Source: Gillisia limnaea DSM 15749 (lineage in GTDB: Bacteria > Bacteroidota > Bacteroidia > Flavobacteriales > Flavobacteriaceae). Taken from it: DNA of 64,000 nt. Each line of letters starts with the position of its first letter. The stretch's first letter is position 1. Positions 28,499 through 38,158 of the stretch are shown piece after piece. The notes under the pieces were generated by a model. That model saw only the letters and a list, made by a program, of their open reading frames with translations, had not been told where the DNA came from and did no database searches. The position numbers were made by a program, and so were the translations under genes. The stretch spans positions 2,600,572-2,664,571 of the forward strand of contig NZ_JH594606.1 of assembly GCF_000243235.1 (NCBI RefSeq). Reading direction: 5' to 3'.

Positions 28499-31033
28499 AT
28501 GGCAAAGAATTTAGTGATTGTGGAATCTCCGGCCAAGGCAAAAACCATTGAGAAATTTTTAGGTAAGGATTATACCGTAGCCTCCAGTTTTGGTCATATT
28601 GCCGATTTACCAACCAAGGAATTGGGCGTAGATACGGAGGGAGATTTTAAGCCTAAATATATCGTTAATAAAGATAAAAAGGATGTAGTTAGCAAACTCA
28701 GGAAATTAGCCAAGACCGCTGAAATTGTGTGGCTGGCGAGTGATGAAGACCGGGAGGGGGAAGCGATCGCATGGCACCTGGCAGAAGAGTTGAAACTGGA
28801 TAAAGATAAAACAAGACGAATCGTATTTCATGAGATCACCAAATCGGCCATTTTAAAAGCGATTGACAATCCTAGAAGCATAGATTATAACCTGGTAAAT
28901 GCGCAACAGGCAAGAAGAGTGCTGGACAGGCTCGTAGGCTATGAGCTTTCTCCTATATTATGGAGAAAGGTAAAAGGCGGACTTTCAGCGGGAAGAGTGC
29001 AATCTGTTTCGGTAAGGTTAATTGTAGAACGCGAGCGGGAGATCCAGGATTTTAAAGCAGAAGCCTCTTTCAGGATCGATGCTGAATTTACTACGGAAGA
29101 AGGAAAAACCTTTAAGGCGAAGCTTCCGAAAAATTTTGACACTAAAAAAGAGGCTGAGGATTTTCTGAAGAAAAATACCGGCGCCAATTATAAAGTAGCA
29201 GATCTTTCTACCAAGCCTGCAAAAAAATCACCTGCACCACCTTTTACAACTTCTACCTTGCAACAGGAAGCTGCAAGGAAATTGTATTTCTCGGTAAGTA
29301 AAACAATGACAATGGCTCAACGTTTATATGAGGCCGGTCATATTACCTATATGAGAACGGATAGTGTAAATCTTTCTGAAGATGCGAGAAAAGGGGCAAA
29401 GCAGGAGATCCTAAAATCCTACGGAGAAAAATATTCAAAAACCAGGCAATTTAAAGGGAAATCAAAGGGAGCTCAGGAAGCACACGAGGCAATTAGACCT
29501 ACCAATTTTGAAAATCATACGGTAAAAGCAGATCGCGATGAGGAGCGCCTGTACGAATTGATTTGGAAGCGTACCGTTGCATCTCAAATGAGTGAAGCAG
29601 AGTTGGAGAGAACCAATGTTAAAATTGATGCAGATAAACATACTAAGCAGTTTACAGCAAACGGAGAGGTCTTAATTTTTGATGGGTTTTTAAAAGTCTA
29701 TCTTGAAGGAAGCGATGATGAAGATGAGGAACAGGAAGGAATGTTGCCTGCTCTAAAGATAAATGAAAAGCTGGAAAACAATTATATAACAGCTACCGAA
29801 AGGTTTACAAGACCTCCTTATCGATATACGGAAGCTTCTTTGGTGAAAAAACTGGAAGAACTTGGAATTGGTCGACCTTCAACCTATGCACCAACTATTT
29901 CAACCATTCAAAACAGGAATTATATTGAAAAAGGTTCGATAGAAGGGATGGAGCGAAATTATGCGCAATTGATCCTTAAAAATGATACGTTTAGCGAAAA
30001 AATGCTGTCCGAAACGGTAGGAAGTGATAAAGGTAAATTGGTTCCCACTGCGGTTGGAACTGTTGTTAATGATTTTTTAGTAAATCATTTCTCGAACATT
30101 CTGGATTATAATTTCACAGCGAAAGTGGAGCAGAGTTTTGATGATATTGCTGAAGGAAATGAAGAATGGACCAAAATGATGCGGGATTTCTATTCAGAAT
30201 TTCATCCACAGGTTCTGGATGTTGCCGAAAACGCAGAAAGGGAAGTAGGAGAGCGAATTCTTGGCGAAGATCCTGAAACTGGAAAACCAGTAAGTGTGAG
30301 ATTGGGTAAATTTGGGCCTATGGTACAAATTGGTTCTGTGGAGGATGATGAAAAACCACGTTTTGCCGGCTTGATGCCGGATCAAACTTTAGACTCTATT
30401 ACCTATGAAGAAGCTATGGACTTGTTCAAGCTTCCAAAGGAAATAGGGGAATATGAAGGAGAAACAGTAGAGGTGAATAATGGCCGTTTTGGTCCTTATG
30501 TGCGCTATGGAAAAACCTTTGTTTCTCTAGATAAAGGAGAGGACCCAATGATTGTGGATATGGAAAGGGCTTTGGAGCTGATTAAAGCCAAGGAAAAAGC
30601 AGACGCTCCTATTTATGTTTATGATGGAAAACCTGTTCAAAAGGGAGTAGGTAGATTCGGTCCGTTTTTAAAGTGGAATGATATCTTTATCAACGTTAAT
30701 AAAAAGTACGATTTCGATAATTTAAGCGATGCTGAGATCGAGGAATTGATTGAAGATAAGAAGAGAAAAGAAATAGAAAAGGTTATCCATAATTGGGAAG
30801 AGGAAGGAATTAGAGTTGAAAAAGCACGCTGGGGCCGTTCCAATATCCTAAAGGGAAAAACCAAAATTGAATTGCCGAAAACAGTGGATGCTTCAAAATT
30901 AACTTTAGAAGAAGTTAAAGAGATCCTGGATAAAAAAACCAAGAAACCTGCAAAAAAGAAGCCGGCAGCGAAGAAGAAAACTTCAGCCAAAAAAGCAGGA
31001 ACTGCTAAAAAAACCACCACAAAAAAGAAGTAA
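28499..31033 (+). CDS. topA: DNA topoisomerase I
   Basis: TopA relaxes negative supercoils by a type IA mechanism. The TOPRIM domain starts at once (VESPAKAKTIEKFLG), with the acidic triad in SDEDREGEA (residues 81-89), and the active-site tyrosine is Tyr284 in ITYMRTDS. The C-terminal half (about 580-800) has repeats of the Toprim C-terminal type (RFGPYVRYGKTF, RFGPFLKWNDIF) instead of zinc fingers. The final ~40 residues are a Lys/Ala tail like that of histone H1. Three bases separate it from the next gene. Confidence 0.97.
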   Translation: MAKNLVIVESPAKAKTIEKFLGKDYTVASSFGHIADLPTKELGVDTEGDFKPKYIVNKDKKDVVSKLRKLAKTAEIVWLASDEDREGEAIAWHLAEELKLDKDKTRRIVFHEITKSAILKAIDNPRSIDYNLVNAQQARRVLDRLVGYELSPILWRKVKGGLSAGRVQSVSVRLIVEREREIQDFKAEASFRIDAEFTTEEGKTFKAKLPKNFDTKKEAEDFLKKNTGANYKVADLSTKPAKKSPAPPFTTSTLQQEAARKLYFSVSKTMTMAQRLYEAGHITYMRTDSVNLSEDARKGAKQEILKSYGEKYSKTRQFKGKSKGAQEAHEAIRPTNFENHTVKADRDEERLYELIWKRTVASQMSEAELERTNVKIDADKHTKQFTANGEVLIFDGFLKVYLEGSDDEDEEQEGMLPALKINEKLENNYITATERFTRPPYRYTEASLVKKLEELGIGRPSTYAPTISTIQNRNYIEKGSIEGMERNYAQLILKNDTFSEKMLSETVGSDKGKLVPTAVGTVVNDFLVNHFSNILDYNFTAKVEQSFDDIAEGNEEWTKMMRDFYSEFHPQVLDVAENAEREVGERILGEDPETGKPVSVRLGKFGPMVQIGSVEDDEKPRFAGLMPDQTLDSITYEEAMDLFKLPKEIGEYEGETVEVNNGRFGPYVRYGKTFVSLDKGEDPMIVDMERALELIKAKEKADAPIYVYDGKPVQKGVGRFGPFLKWNDIFINVNKKYDFDNLSDAEIEELIEDKKRKEIEKVIHNWEEEGIRVEKARWGRSNILKGKTKIELPKTVDASKLTLEEVKEILDKKTKKPAKKKPAAKKKTSAKKAGTAKKTTTKKK

Positions 31034-31036
31034 TTA

Positions 31037-32200
31037 ATGGATTTTGAATTTTTAAATCCTCTGGATGAGGAATTTTTGGAAGAAATTAATTCTTTTGAAT
31101 CTAATACCCTAAGCGGGCAACTAAAAATGCATTCCAGGAAATCTGGTATTCCGGAATTGGAGGACATAAGAATTGCTGTTTTTGGAGTTAAGGAAAATCG
31201 ACTGGCAATTAAAAATGGCGATGAATTCCTAAACTTTAACGGAATTCGAAGAGCTTTTTATAGTTTATTTCCGGGAAACTGGTATTTGAATATTGCAGAT
31301 CTTGGGGATATAGAAAAGGGAGAAACCGTAGAAGATACGTACTTTGCTTTACAAACCCTGGTAAAAGAGCTTGTTAAAAAAAGGATAATCCCGGTAATTT
31401 TGGGAGGAAGTCAGGATTTGATATATGCCCAATACCGCGCCTATGATACGATTTCACAAATGGTGAACCTTGTAAATATAGACAGCCGTTTTGATTTAGG
31501 CGATGCAGAAAAACCTATTAGCAACCGGTCTTACATTGGGAAGATCGTTGTAAATAAACCTTATAATCTCTTCAATTATTCAAATGTGGGGTATCAAACC
31601 TATTTCAATTCTCAGGATGAAATAGAATTGATGGAGCGTTTGTTCTTTGATGCCTACAGGTTGGGAGAAGTGTCAAAAAATATAACCACTATTGAGCCTG
31701 TGATGCGGGATGCCAATTTGGTTGGAATAGATTTGGGAGCCGTGAATTCTTCGGTTATAGGGAGAAGTCATTTGAATTCCCCCAATGGATTTGACGGAAA
31801 AGAGATTTGTGCCCTTGCCCGGTATGCCGGAATTAGTGATAAGGTAAGCTCTTTTGGAATTTATGAATATTCTTCAGATTTTTCAGGAACAGGAAATATG
31901 CTTATCGCTCAAATGCTTTGGTATTTTATTGAAGGAGTGAATTACAGAACGGATGAAGATACCCTTTCAGCAAAAAAGGATTTTATAAAATATCAGGTTC
32001 CTATTGATGATGAGGTGCTTGTGTTTTTTAAAAGCCCGGTAAGCGGAAGATGGTGGATAGAAATACCATTTATTTCCAATTCCAATACTAAATTAAAAAG
32101 GCATACGTTATTACCTTGCAGTGAGGAAGATTATTTAGAGGCCTGTAATCAGGTAATTCCTGAAAGATGGTACAAAACAAAGAGAAAGAACGAATTATAA
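31037..32200 (+). CDS. Arginase/formimidoylglutamase-fold protein with degenerate metal site
   Basis: The 387-residue protein follows the ureohydrolase fold. The three metal-binding motifs are present but altered: GGSQD (123-127) in place of GGDHS, DSRFD (149-153) in place of DAHxD, and DLG (232-234) in place of DxD. Three of six usual Mn ligands (His, His, Asp) are therefore Gln126, Arg151 and Gly234. Databases tend to call this group 'formimidoylglutamase', but catalysis by the normal mechanism looks unlikely. It starts three bases after topA and precedes gldK by about 110 bases, an arrangement seen in related genomes. Role unknown. Confidence 0.8.
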   Translation: MDFEFLNPLDEEFLEEINSFESNTLSGQLKMHSRKSGIPELEDIRIAVFGVKENRLAIKNGDEFLNFNGIRRAFYSLFPGNWYLNIADLGDIEKGETVEDTYFALQTLVKELVKKRIIPVILGGSQDLIYAQYRAYDTISQMVNLVNIDSRFDLGDAEKPISNRSYIGKIVVNKPYNLFNYSNVGYQTYFNSQDEIELMERLFFDAYRLGEVSKNITTIEPVMRDANLVGIDLGAVNSSVIGRSHLNSPNGFDGKEICALARYAGISDKVSSFGIYEYSSDFSGTGNMLIAQMLWYFIEGVNYRTDEDTLSAKKDFIKYQVPIDDEVLVFFKSPVSGRWWIEIPFISNSNTKLKRHTLLPCSEEDYLEACNQVIPERWYKTKRKNEL

Positions 32201-32313
32201 AAAATAATGGCTTATTAAGATTTAGAGTATTTTTACCGTGCCTATTGTTTTTTATAAAATAATTGGATAGGTTTACCACCTAAATAAAATTTGCCGTAAC
32301 CCTGAAAGATATT

Positions 32314-33678
32314 ATGAAGAAAATCATTTCGCTTATTGCCATTATTGCAATTCTTGCTGGTTGTAGTCGTGGAGATCGTGGTCAGCTGGTTGGAGCACAA
32401 GGAAAAAAGTGGAATCCGGAAAAACCTTACGGTATGGCATTGGTACCAGGTGGTGCCTTTATTATGGGTAAGGCCGATGATGACATGGCAGACATGAAAA
32501 ATGCTCCTCCCAAAACAGTAACCGTGCGTTCTTTCTATATGGATGAAACGGAAATAACCAATGCAGAATACCGACAATTTACCAACTGGGTAAGGGATTC
32601 TATCGTTAGAATGAGATTGGCTATTGAGGCCGATTTTGAAGGAAATGTTGCTGGTGATGATGGAATTGGGGAATATGCCTTTTTAGACAGTGATCCTGAG
32701 AACATGACCGTTTATGAGAAGTATATGTATGATAACTATACCTCATTTTCTGAAGATTACCAGGGAAGAAAACTTAATAAGGATATTGATATTATTTGGG
32801 ATACCCGTGATTATCCGGATGAAGCCTATGCAAGGGTTATGGATACCATGTACATCCCATTAGAAGAATCATACAACGGCCAACGTACTATTGATGTCAA
32901 GAAATTAAAATTCAAGTACCGATGGATGGATATTCAGGCCGCGGCAAGATCTAAAGCTCAAAAGCGAAGTGATTTTATAAAAACTGAAGAAGTATTGGTT
33001 TATCCGGATACAGCAGTTTGGATCAAGGATTTCAATTATTCCTATAACGAACCTATGCATAATGATTATTACTGGCATACAGCCTTTGATGATTACCCGG
33101 TGGTTGGAGTAACCTGGGAGCAGGCTAAAGCCTTCACTCAATGGAGAACCTTATATCATAATGCTTTCAGAAAGAAAAAAGGAGATCACGATGTTCCCAC
33201 TTATAGATTGCCTACAGAAGCAGAATGGGAATACGCTGCACGTGGCGGATTGCAATCTGCTACATATCCATGGGGTGGTCCTTACGCCAAAAATGACCGC
33301 GGTTGTTTTATGGCTAACTTTAAACCTTTAAGGGGGGATTACGCTGCAGATCAGGCTTTGTACACTGTAGAAGCAAAATCTTACGAGCCCAATGATTACA
33401 ACCTATATAATATGGCCGGAAATGTTTCGGAATGGGTGAATTCCTCCTACGATCCATCTTCCTATGAATATATGTCTTCCATGAACCCGAATGTGAATAA
33501 TGAAGATGATTTTAGAAAAGTTGTTCGCGGAGGTTCCTGGAAGGATGTTGCTTACTTTTTGCAGGTGAGCACCAGGGATTACGAATTTGCAGATACCGCG
33601 AGAAGTTATATAGGCTTCAGGACTGTTCAGGATTATCTTGGAACCGATTTGACCTTAAATCAACCTCCGAAAAATTAA
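32314..33678 (+). CDS. gldK: Gliding motility / type IX secretion lipoprotein GldK
   Basis: GldK is a lipoprotein with a formylglycine-generating-enzyme (SUMF1) fold. With GldN it forms the periplasmic ring of the type IX secretion system under the outer membrane. Seen: lipobox Cys17 (AILAGCSRG), the VPGGAFIMGKADDD start of the SUMF1 domain, VVGVTWEQAKAFTQW, RLPTEAEWEYAARGG, and the C-terminal VVRGGSWKDVAYF and GFRTV motifs. The catalytic cysteines of true FGE are not expected. It opens the gldKLMN operon. Confidence 0.95.
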   Translation: MKKIISLIAIIAILAGCSRGDRGQLVGAQGKKWNPEKPYGMALVPGGAFIMGKADDDMADMKNAPPKTVTVRSFYMDETEITNAEYRQFTNWVRDSIVRMRLAIEADFEGNVAGDDGIGEYAFLDSDPENMTVYEKYMYDNYTSFSEDYQGRKLNKDIDIIWDTRDYPDEAYARVMDTMYIPLEESYNGQRTIDVKKLKFKYRWMDIQAAARSKAQKRSDFIKTEEVLVYPDTAVWIKDFNYSYNEPMHNDYYWHTAFDDYPVVGVTWEQAKAFTQWRTLYHNAFRKKKGDHDVPTYRLPTEAEWEYAARGGLQSATYPWGGPYAKNDRGCFMANFKPLRGDYAADQALYTVEAKSYEPNDYNLYNMAGNVSEWVNSSYDPSSYEYMSSMNPNVNNEDDFRKVVRGGSWKDVAYFLQVSTRDYEFADTARSYIGFRTVQDYLGTDLTLNQPPKN

Positions 33679-33740
33679 AACCCAATACTATCAACCTATT
33701 TACAAAACAACCCAAAAAAACAAATTAATATCTTTTTACT

Positions 33741-34382
33741 ATGGCGAATTCAAAGAATAAAATGAAAATAATGAACATGGTGTATGGTCTAGGTGCATCT
33801 GTGGTAATTCTAGGAGCACTCTTTAAAATTATGCACTGGCCTTTTGGTAACGAAATGCTTATACTTGGGCTTGTAACAGAAGCCATTGTTTTTGCTGTTT
33901 CAGCATTTGAACCTGTTGATGATAACCTGGATTGGTCTCTTGTTTATCCTGAATTAGCTGGTGGAATTGCCGCTGAAAGACAATCATTGATAGAAGAAAA
34001 TAAAGAAACCGATGTTTCTCTTTCCAAAAAACTGGACGATATGCTTAGAGAGGCTAAAATTGATGCGAACCTAATGAACAGCCTTGGAGACAGCATTCGT
34101 AATTTTGAAGGAGCTGCAAAATCCATATCTCCTACGGTAGATGCGATGGCTTCTCAAAGAAAATACAGCGAAGAGCTTACCATGGCTGCTGCTCAAATGG
34201 AAACCTTGAATAATCTTTATAAGGTACAGGTGGAATCTTCGGCAAGACAGTCAGAGATCAGTCAGGAAGTTGCTGAGAATGCCTCTAAACTTAAAGATCA
34301 AATGGGGTCGCTGGCTAACAACCTTTCTTCCTTAAATGGAGTGTATGGAGGTATGTTAACCGCTATGAATGTAAGAGCTTAA
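33741..34382 (+). CDS. gldL: Type IX secretion inner-membrane motor protein GldL
   Basis: GldL is the stator-like inner-membrane partner of GldM that uses the proton gradient to drive secretion and gliding. The 213-residue protein has two N-terminal membrane helices (about 13-32 and 38-57). The second contains the conserved glutamate region (MLILGLVTEAIVFAVSAFEP). A cytoplasmic helical tail of about 140 residues follows. The ATG at 33741 follows gldK by 62 bases. Confidence 0.95.
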   Translation: MANSKNKMKIMNMVYGLGASVVILGALFKIMHWPFGNEMLILGLVTEAIVFAVSAFEPVDDNLDWSLVYPELAGGIAAERQSLIEENKETDVSLSKKLDDMLREAKIDANLMNSLGDSIRNFEGAAKSISPTVDAMASQRKYSEELTMAAAQMETLNNLYKVQVESSARQSEISQEVAENASKLKDQMGSLANNLSSLNGVYGGMLTAMNVRA

Positions 34383-34434
34383 GTAATTAGTTGTAAAGAC
34401 TATCAATATTAATACTATACTAAACTAATTATAC

Positions 34435-35982
34435 ATGGCGTCTGGAAAACAATCACCAAGACAGAAGATGATAAACCTGATGTATTTGGTTTTCATTGCA
34501 ATGTTGGCTTTAAATATGTCCAAAGAGGTTCTTACCGCTTTTGGATTAATGAATGAAAAATTGGCAGAATCTAACGAGACTACCACTCAACGAAACAGCG
34601 CGTTTATGGCGGGGCTTGAAGAGAAGGTAGGTGAGCAGCCAGCAAAGTATGCTCCTCTAAAGGAAAAAGCCGATAAAATTGATGAACTTTCAACAAATTT
34701 TAATAATTATATCGAAGGAATTAAGGCAGAATTGACCAAGGATAGGGTTGAAGAAGCCGATAGAACAGATTATGAAACGATGGACCGCTCAGACCAGCTG
34801 GATGAGATGTTCTTCACGGGAGGTAGAAATACAGTGAAAGGTGAGGAGTTTGTTCAACAAATTGCAACATATCGTGATGGTGTGGCCTCGTTAATTGAGA
34901 ATGAGTTCTCATCGATTGCTTCAAATGTAAAAAATGAATTCGCCACAGAACCTGTTCAAGATAGAAACGGGATTACTAAGCCGTGGTTGGAATACCATTA
35001 CCAGGGATATCCAATGATTGCTTCGCTTACAAAACTAACCCAGTTACAGGCAGACGTGAAAACAACTGAAAGTGAAATTCTTTCGGCTATGCTTTCGGGA
35101 CAATTGCAAAGTGAAGTATCGCTTACCAATTACGAGGCAATTGTTGTCCCAACGAAAACAGCCTTCTTTTCCGGTGAAAACTTTACCGGTAAAATCGTGC
35201 TAGGCCGTGTTGATAAAACTTTGAAGTTTGACAATGTTGTTGTAAATGGAAGAAAAGTTGAAAGCAATGAAGCCGGACAGGTATCTCTAAGTTTTCCTGC
35301 TGGGAACGTTGGAGAACAGGACATAAAAGGTGAAATTCAGTTTAAGGAAGGTGACTCTGTAGTGAGTATTCCAATTTCTAGTTCGTACGCTGTAATACCC
35401 AAGCCTAATTCTGCCGTAATTTCTGCAGATAAAATGAACGTGGTATACAGAGGGGTGAAAAATCCAATGACAATTTCCATTCCTGGTGTTTCTAGTGTTA
35501 CCGCCAATGCCCCGGGATTATCTCCTGCAGGTGGAGCAGGAAACTATGTTATGGATGTAACTACGCTGCAGGCTCGTGAGGTAACTATTAATGTAAGTGG
35601 TAAATTACCTGGAGGAGAAACTGTTTCAGATAGTAAATCATTTAGAGTTAAGGATATCCCAAGTCCGGTAGGAACGATAAGAGGAGAAGACGGATCGGTT
35701 AAAATGCCACGTAATAATCTTGAAATTGCAACCGTTGGAGCGGCACTTCAGGACTTCGATTTTGATATTGGCCTTAGTATTACCGGTTTCAGTTTCAAGG
35801 TTTCAGGACAACCAACCATAAATGTGCGGGGTAATAAATTAGATGCACCTGCTAAAGCTGCATTAAGACGTGCAACAAGAGGAGAAACCGTGCAAATTTT
35901 TGATATAGAAGCACAATTGGCTTCAAATACAGGATATAAGCTTAAAAAAGTATCCCCTGTATTTGTAGAGTTAACAAATTAA
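34435..35982 (+). CDS. gldM: Type IX secretion periplasmic shaft protein GldM
   Basis: GldM is a single-pass inner-membrane protein. Its periplasmic part forms a long dimeric shaft carrying torque from GldL to the GldK-GldN ring. Seen in its 515 residues: the RQKMINLMYLVFIAMLALNMSKEVL helix (about 10-34), a helical domain to about 220, then successive beta-sandwich domains to the C-terminus (KVSPVFVELTN). Length is typical of flavobacterial GldM. Confidence 0.96.
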   Translation: MASGKQSPRQKMINLMYLVFIAMLALNMSKEVLTAFGLMNEKLAESNETTTQRNSAFMAGLEEKVGEQPAKYAPLKEKADKIDELSTNFNNYIEGIKAELTKDRVEEADRTDYETMDRSDQLDEMFFTGGRNTVKGEEFVQQIATYRDGVASLIENEFSSIASNVKNEFATEPVQDRNGITKPWLEYHYQGYPMIASLTKLTQLQADVKTTESEILSAMLSGQLQSEVSLTNYEAIVVPTKTAFFSGENFTGKIVLGRVDKTLKFDNVVVNGRKVESNEAGQVSLSFPAGNVGEQDIKGEIQFKEGDSVVSIPISSSYAVIPKPNSAVISADKMNVVYRGVKNPMTISIPGVSSVTANAPGLSPAGGAGNYVMDVTTLQAREVTINVSGKLPGGETVSDSKSFRVKDIPSPVGTIRGEDGSVKMPRNNLEIATVGAALQDFDFDIGLSITGFSFKVSGQPTINVRGNKLDAPAKAALRRATRGETVQIFDIEAQLASNTGYKLKKVSPVFVELTN

Positions 35983-35995
35983 AAAAATCAGTACA

Positions 35996-36889
35996 ATGAA
36001 GTGGAATCAATTTTTGATAGGGGTGTTTGGATTGTTTGTTAGTCTTTCATCGTTTGGGCAATCAAACATGTTAAACGCAAAATCTCCGGATGATATCGGA
36101 AAATTATCTGATGCAGAACTGGTGGTAAAGAAAGAAAGCACACCATTGGAATATGGTTATGTTGATGACAGAGATATCCTATGGTCTAAAAATATCTGGG
36201 AGGTCATCGATTTGGATGAAAGAGTGAATTTTCCGCTTTATTATCCTATTGACACCAACAATATTGGATCCAACCGAAGATCGCTTTACGATGTCTTGAT
36301 GACAGGAATTAGGAGTGGAAAAATTAAGAATATATACGCAGATGCCTATTTCAATGAAAAGAGGACACTGGAAGGTATAAGTGCTGCTATTTCCAAAGTT
36401 GATACAACAGATCTTGGTGTTGAACAATACAACGCTGGGGAGCAAATAGATGAGCAGTTTATAAATAGAAGGGATATCACCTCTGCTGATATAGCTCAAT
36501 ATCATATTCGTGGGATGTGGTATTTTGATAAACGCCAGGCAGAGATGAAATATAGATTATTGGGGATAGCTCCTGTTGCTCCCGATGTAAATTTCCTGGA
36601 TGATGAAGAGCCGGATCTTGTTGAACTTTTTTGGGTATGGTTCCCGGATGCACGGGAAATCTTATTTGAGAATGAGGCTTTTAATGGAGGGAATTCATCC
36701 CAATCTATTACCTATGACCATTTGTTGAATGCACGCAGGTTCAATGCAGTTATTTATAAGGAAGATAACGTGCAGGGGGATAGGGGAGTTAATGATTATA
36801 TCACCGAAAATGCGTTTATGCAACTTCTGGAGTCTCAGAGGATAAAAGAGCAAATCAGAAACTTTGAACAGGACATGTGGAACTACTAA
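35996..36889 (+). CDS. gldN: Type IX secretion periplasmic ring protein GldN
   Basis: GldN (PorN) pairs with GldK in the large periplasmic ring. The 297-residue protein has a signal peptide ending SSFGQ (about residue 22), the DDRDILWSKNIWEVIDLDERVNFPLYYP motif, and a C-terminal FEQDMWNY end. It starts 13 bases after gldM and is closed by a terminator. Confidence 0.95.
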   Translation: MKWNQFLIGVFGLFVSLSSFGQSNMLNAKSPDDIGKLSDAELVVKKESTPLEYGYVDDRDILWSKNIWEVIDLDERVNFPLYYPIDTNNIGSNRRSLYDVLMTGIRSGKIKNIYADAYFNEKRTLEGISAAISKVDTTDLGVEQYNAGEQIDEQFINRRDITSADIAQYHIRGMWYFDKRQAEMKYRLLGIAPVAPDVNFLDDEEPDLVELFWVWFPDAREILFENEAFNGGNSSQSITYDHLLNARRFNAVIYKEDNVQGDRGVNDYITENAFMQLLESQRIKEQIRNFEQDMWNY

Positions 36890-36952
36890 GAGTCTTTCGG
36901 CTTGTCGAAACCGCTTTTATTAGTTAATGATATATTTAAAAAAATAACTTTT

Positions 36953-36981
36953 AAACGCTCCGTTATAACGGGGCGTTTTTT
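36953..36981 (+). terminator. Terminator of the gldKLMN operon
   Basis: AACGCTCCGT / ACGGGGCGTT (36954-36963 with 36968-36977) forms a ten-base stem with one G-T pair, followed by six T residues. The next gene starts only about a dozen bases later. Confidence 0.88.
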
Positions 36982-36992
36982 AATTGAAACCT

Positions 36993-38039
36993 ATGTTGGA
37001 TTATATCCTTGTTGGAGCTGGATTAAGTGGGATTGCGGTCGCGGAAAAATTGATTGATTCAGGTAAAAATATTCGGGTCTTTGAAAATCATTCCCAGTCC
37101 TCTTCCACAGTTGCAGGAGGAATTTATAATCCGGTTATTTTAAAACGATTTACTCTTGCCTGGGAAGCAGATGAACAGTTAAAAACCGCAATTCCGTTCT
37201 ACCGTTCTCTGGAAAAAAAACTGAAAACCTCTTTGATCAGTGAAATGCCTGTTTATAGAAAATTTCATTCGGTAGAAGAACAGAACAACTGGTTTGCTGC
37301 CATGGATAAACCATCGGTCGCCGCGTTTCTTTCCCCGAATCTAATCTCCCAAATAAACCCAAACATTCCTTCTGATTTTTCTTTCGGAATGGTAAAAAAT
37401 ACCGGTGTCATTAATACAGAATTACTTTTGGATGCCTACAGGAAGTATTTAAAAGAGTTGGATGTTTTCATAACTGAAGATTTTCAGTACGATATGCTTC
37501 AGCTCAAAAATGATCAATTTAATTATAAGGGTTTTCAGTCGAAACGAATTATTTTTTGTGACGGTTTTGGTATGGCCAGGAATCCATTTTTCAATAAACT
37601 TCCGCTGAATGGGAATAAAGGGGAATATTTAATTATCAAATCTGAAGCCCTTAAACTGGAAGTGGCTGTGAAATCATCGATTTTTATATTGCCATTGGGA
37701 AAGGATCTTTATAAGATTGGCGCAACTTATAACAACAAGGATAAGACTCCGGAGCCAACAGAGGATGCAAGGGAATATTTGCTGGAAAAGCTACGCACAT
37801 TGATTACCTGTGATTTTGAAGTGGTAGGGCAGGTTGCCGGAATTCGTCCTGCAACCGCCGATAGAAAACCACTGGTAGGAGAGCATTCGGAGTATAAGGG
37901 GATGTTTTGCTGTAATGGTTTTGGCAGCCGGGGTGTTTTAATAGGTCCCACAGTGGCAAGGAAATTGATAGATTTTATTGAAAATGGTACGCCCATACCT
38001 TCAGATATCAATATTAGGAGGTATGCTAAAAAATGTTAA
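36993..38039 (+). CDS. FAD-dependent oxidoreductase of the D-amino-acid/glycine oxidase (DAO) family
   Basis: The N-terminal ADP-binding fold has GAGLSG (residues 8-13 from the ATG at 36993). A C-terminal GIRPATADRKPLVGEH and FGSRGVLIGPTVA region is typical of DAO-type amine oxidases. The SSTVAGGIYNPV motif resembles the flavin domain of MnmC and glycine oxidase. At 348 residues it is a single-domain member and lacks the methyltransferase half of MnmC. Substrate unknown. The start at 36984 (TTG) is less likely. Confidence 0.82.
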   Translation: MLDYILVGAGLSGIAVAEKLIDSGKNIRVFENHSQSSSTVAGGIYNPVILKRFTLAWEADEQLKTAIPFYRSLEKKLKTSLISEMPVYRKFHSVEEQNNWFAAMDKPSVAAFLSPNLISQINPNIPSDFSFGMVKNTGVINTELLLDAYRKYLKELDVFITEDFQYDMLQLKNDQFNYKGFQSKRIIFCDGFGMARNPFFNKLPLNGNKGEYLIIKSEALKLEVAVKSSIFILPLGKDLYKIGATYNNKDKTPEPTEDAREYLLEKLRTLITCDFEVVGQVAGIRPATADRKPLVGEHSEYKGMFCCNGFGSRGVLIGPTVARKLIDFIENGTPIPSDINIRRYAKKC

Positions 38040-38158
38040 TCCCTAATTGAGGGTTTAAATCCCCGAGGCCTGCCCGAAATGAATTTCATTCAGGCGGGCT
38101 TGCCTCGAGTTTTTAAAAATATTTTCCAATTCAAACCTCGTGGGCTTGCCCCGAGGTT
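38039..38158. repeat. Dispersed intergenic repeat, copy B, with two large palindromes
   Basis: It opens with AATCCCTAATTGAGGGTTTAA, as at 643 and 62773. It continues into a long imperfect inverted repeat (38062-38109, arms CCCGAGGC...GCCTCGAG with an inner AAATGAATTTCATT) and a second one AACCTCG / CGAGGTT (38134-38158). The second palindrome lies inside the DUF983 coding frame. It sits between convergent genes and is probably a mobile REP-like element. Confidence 0.72.
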
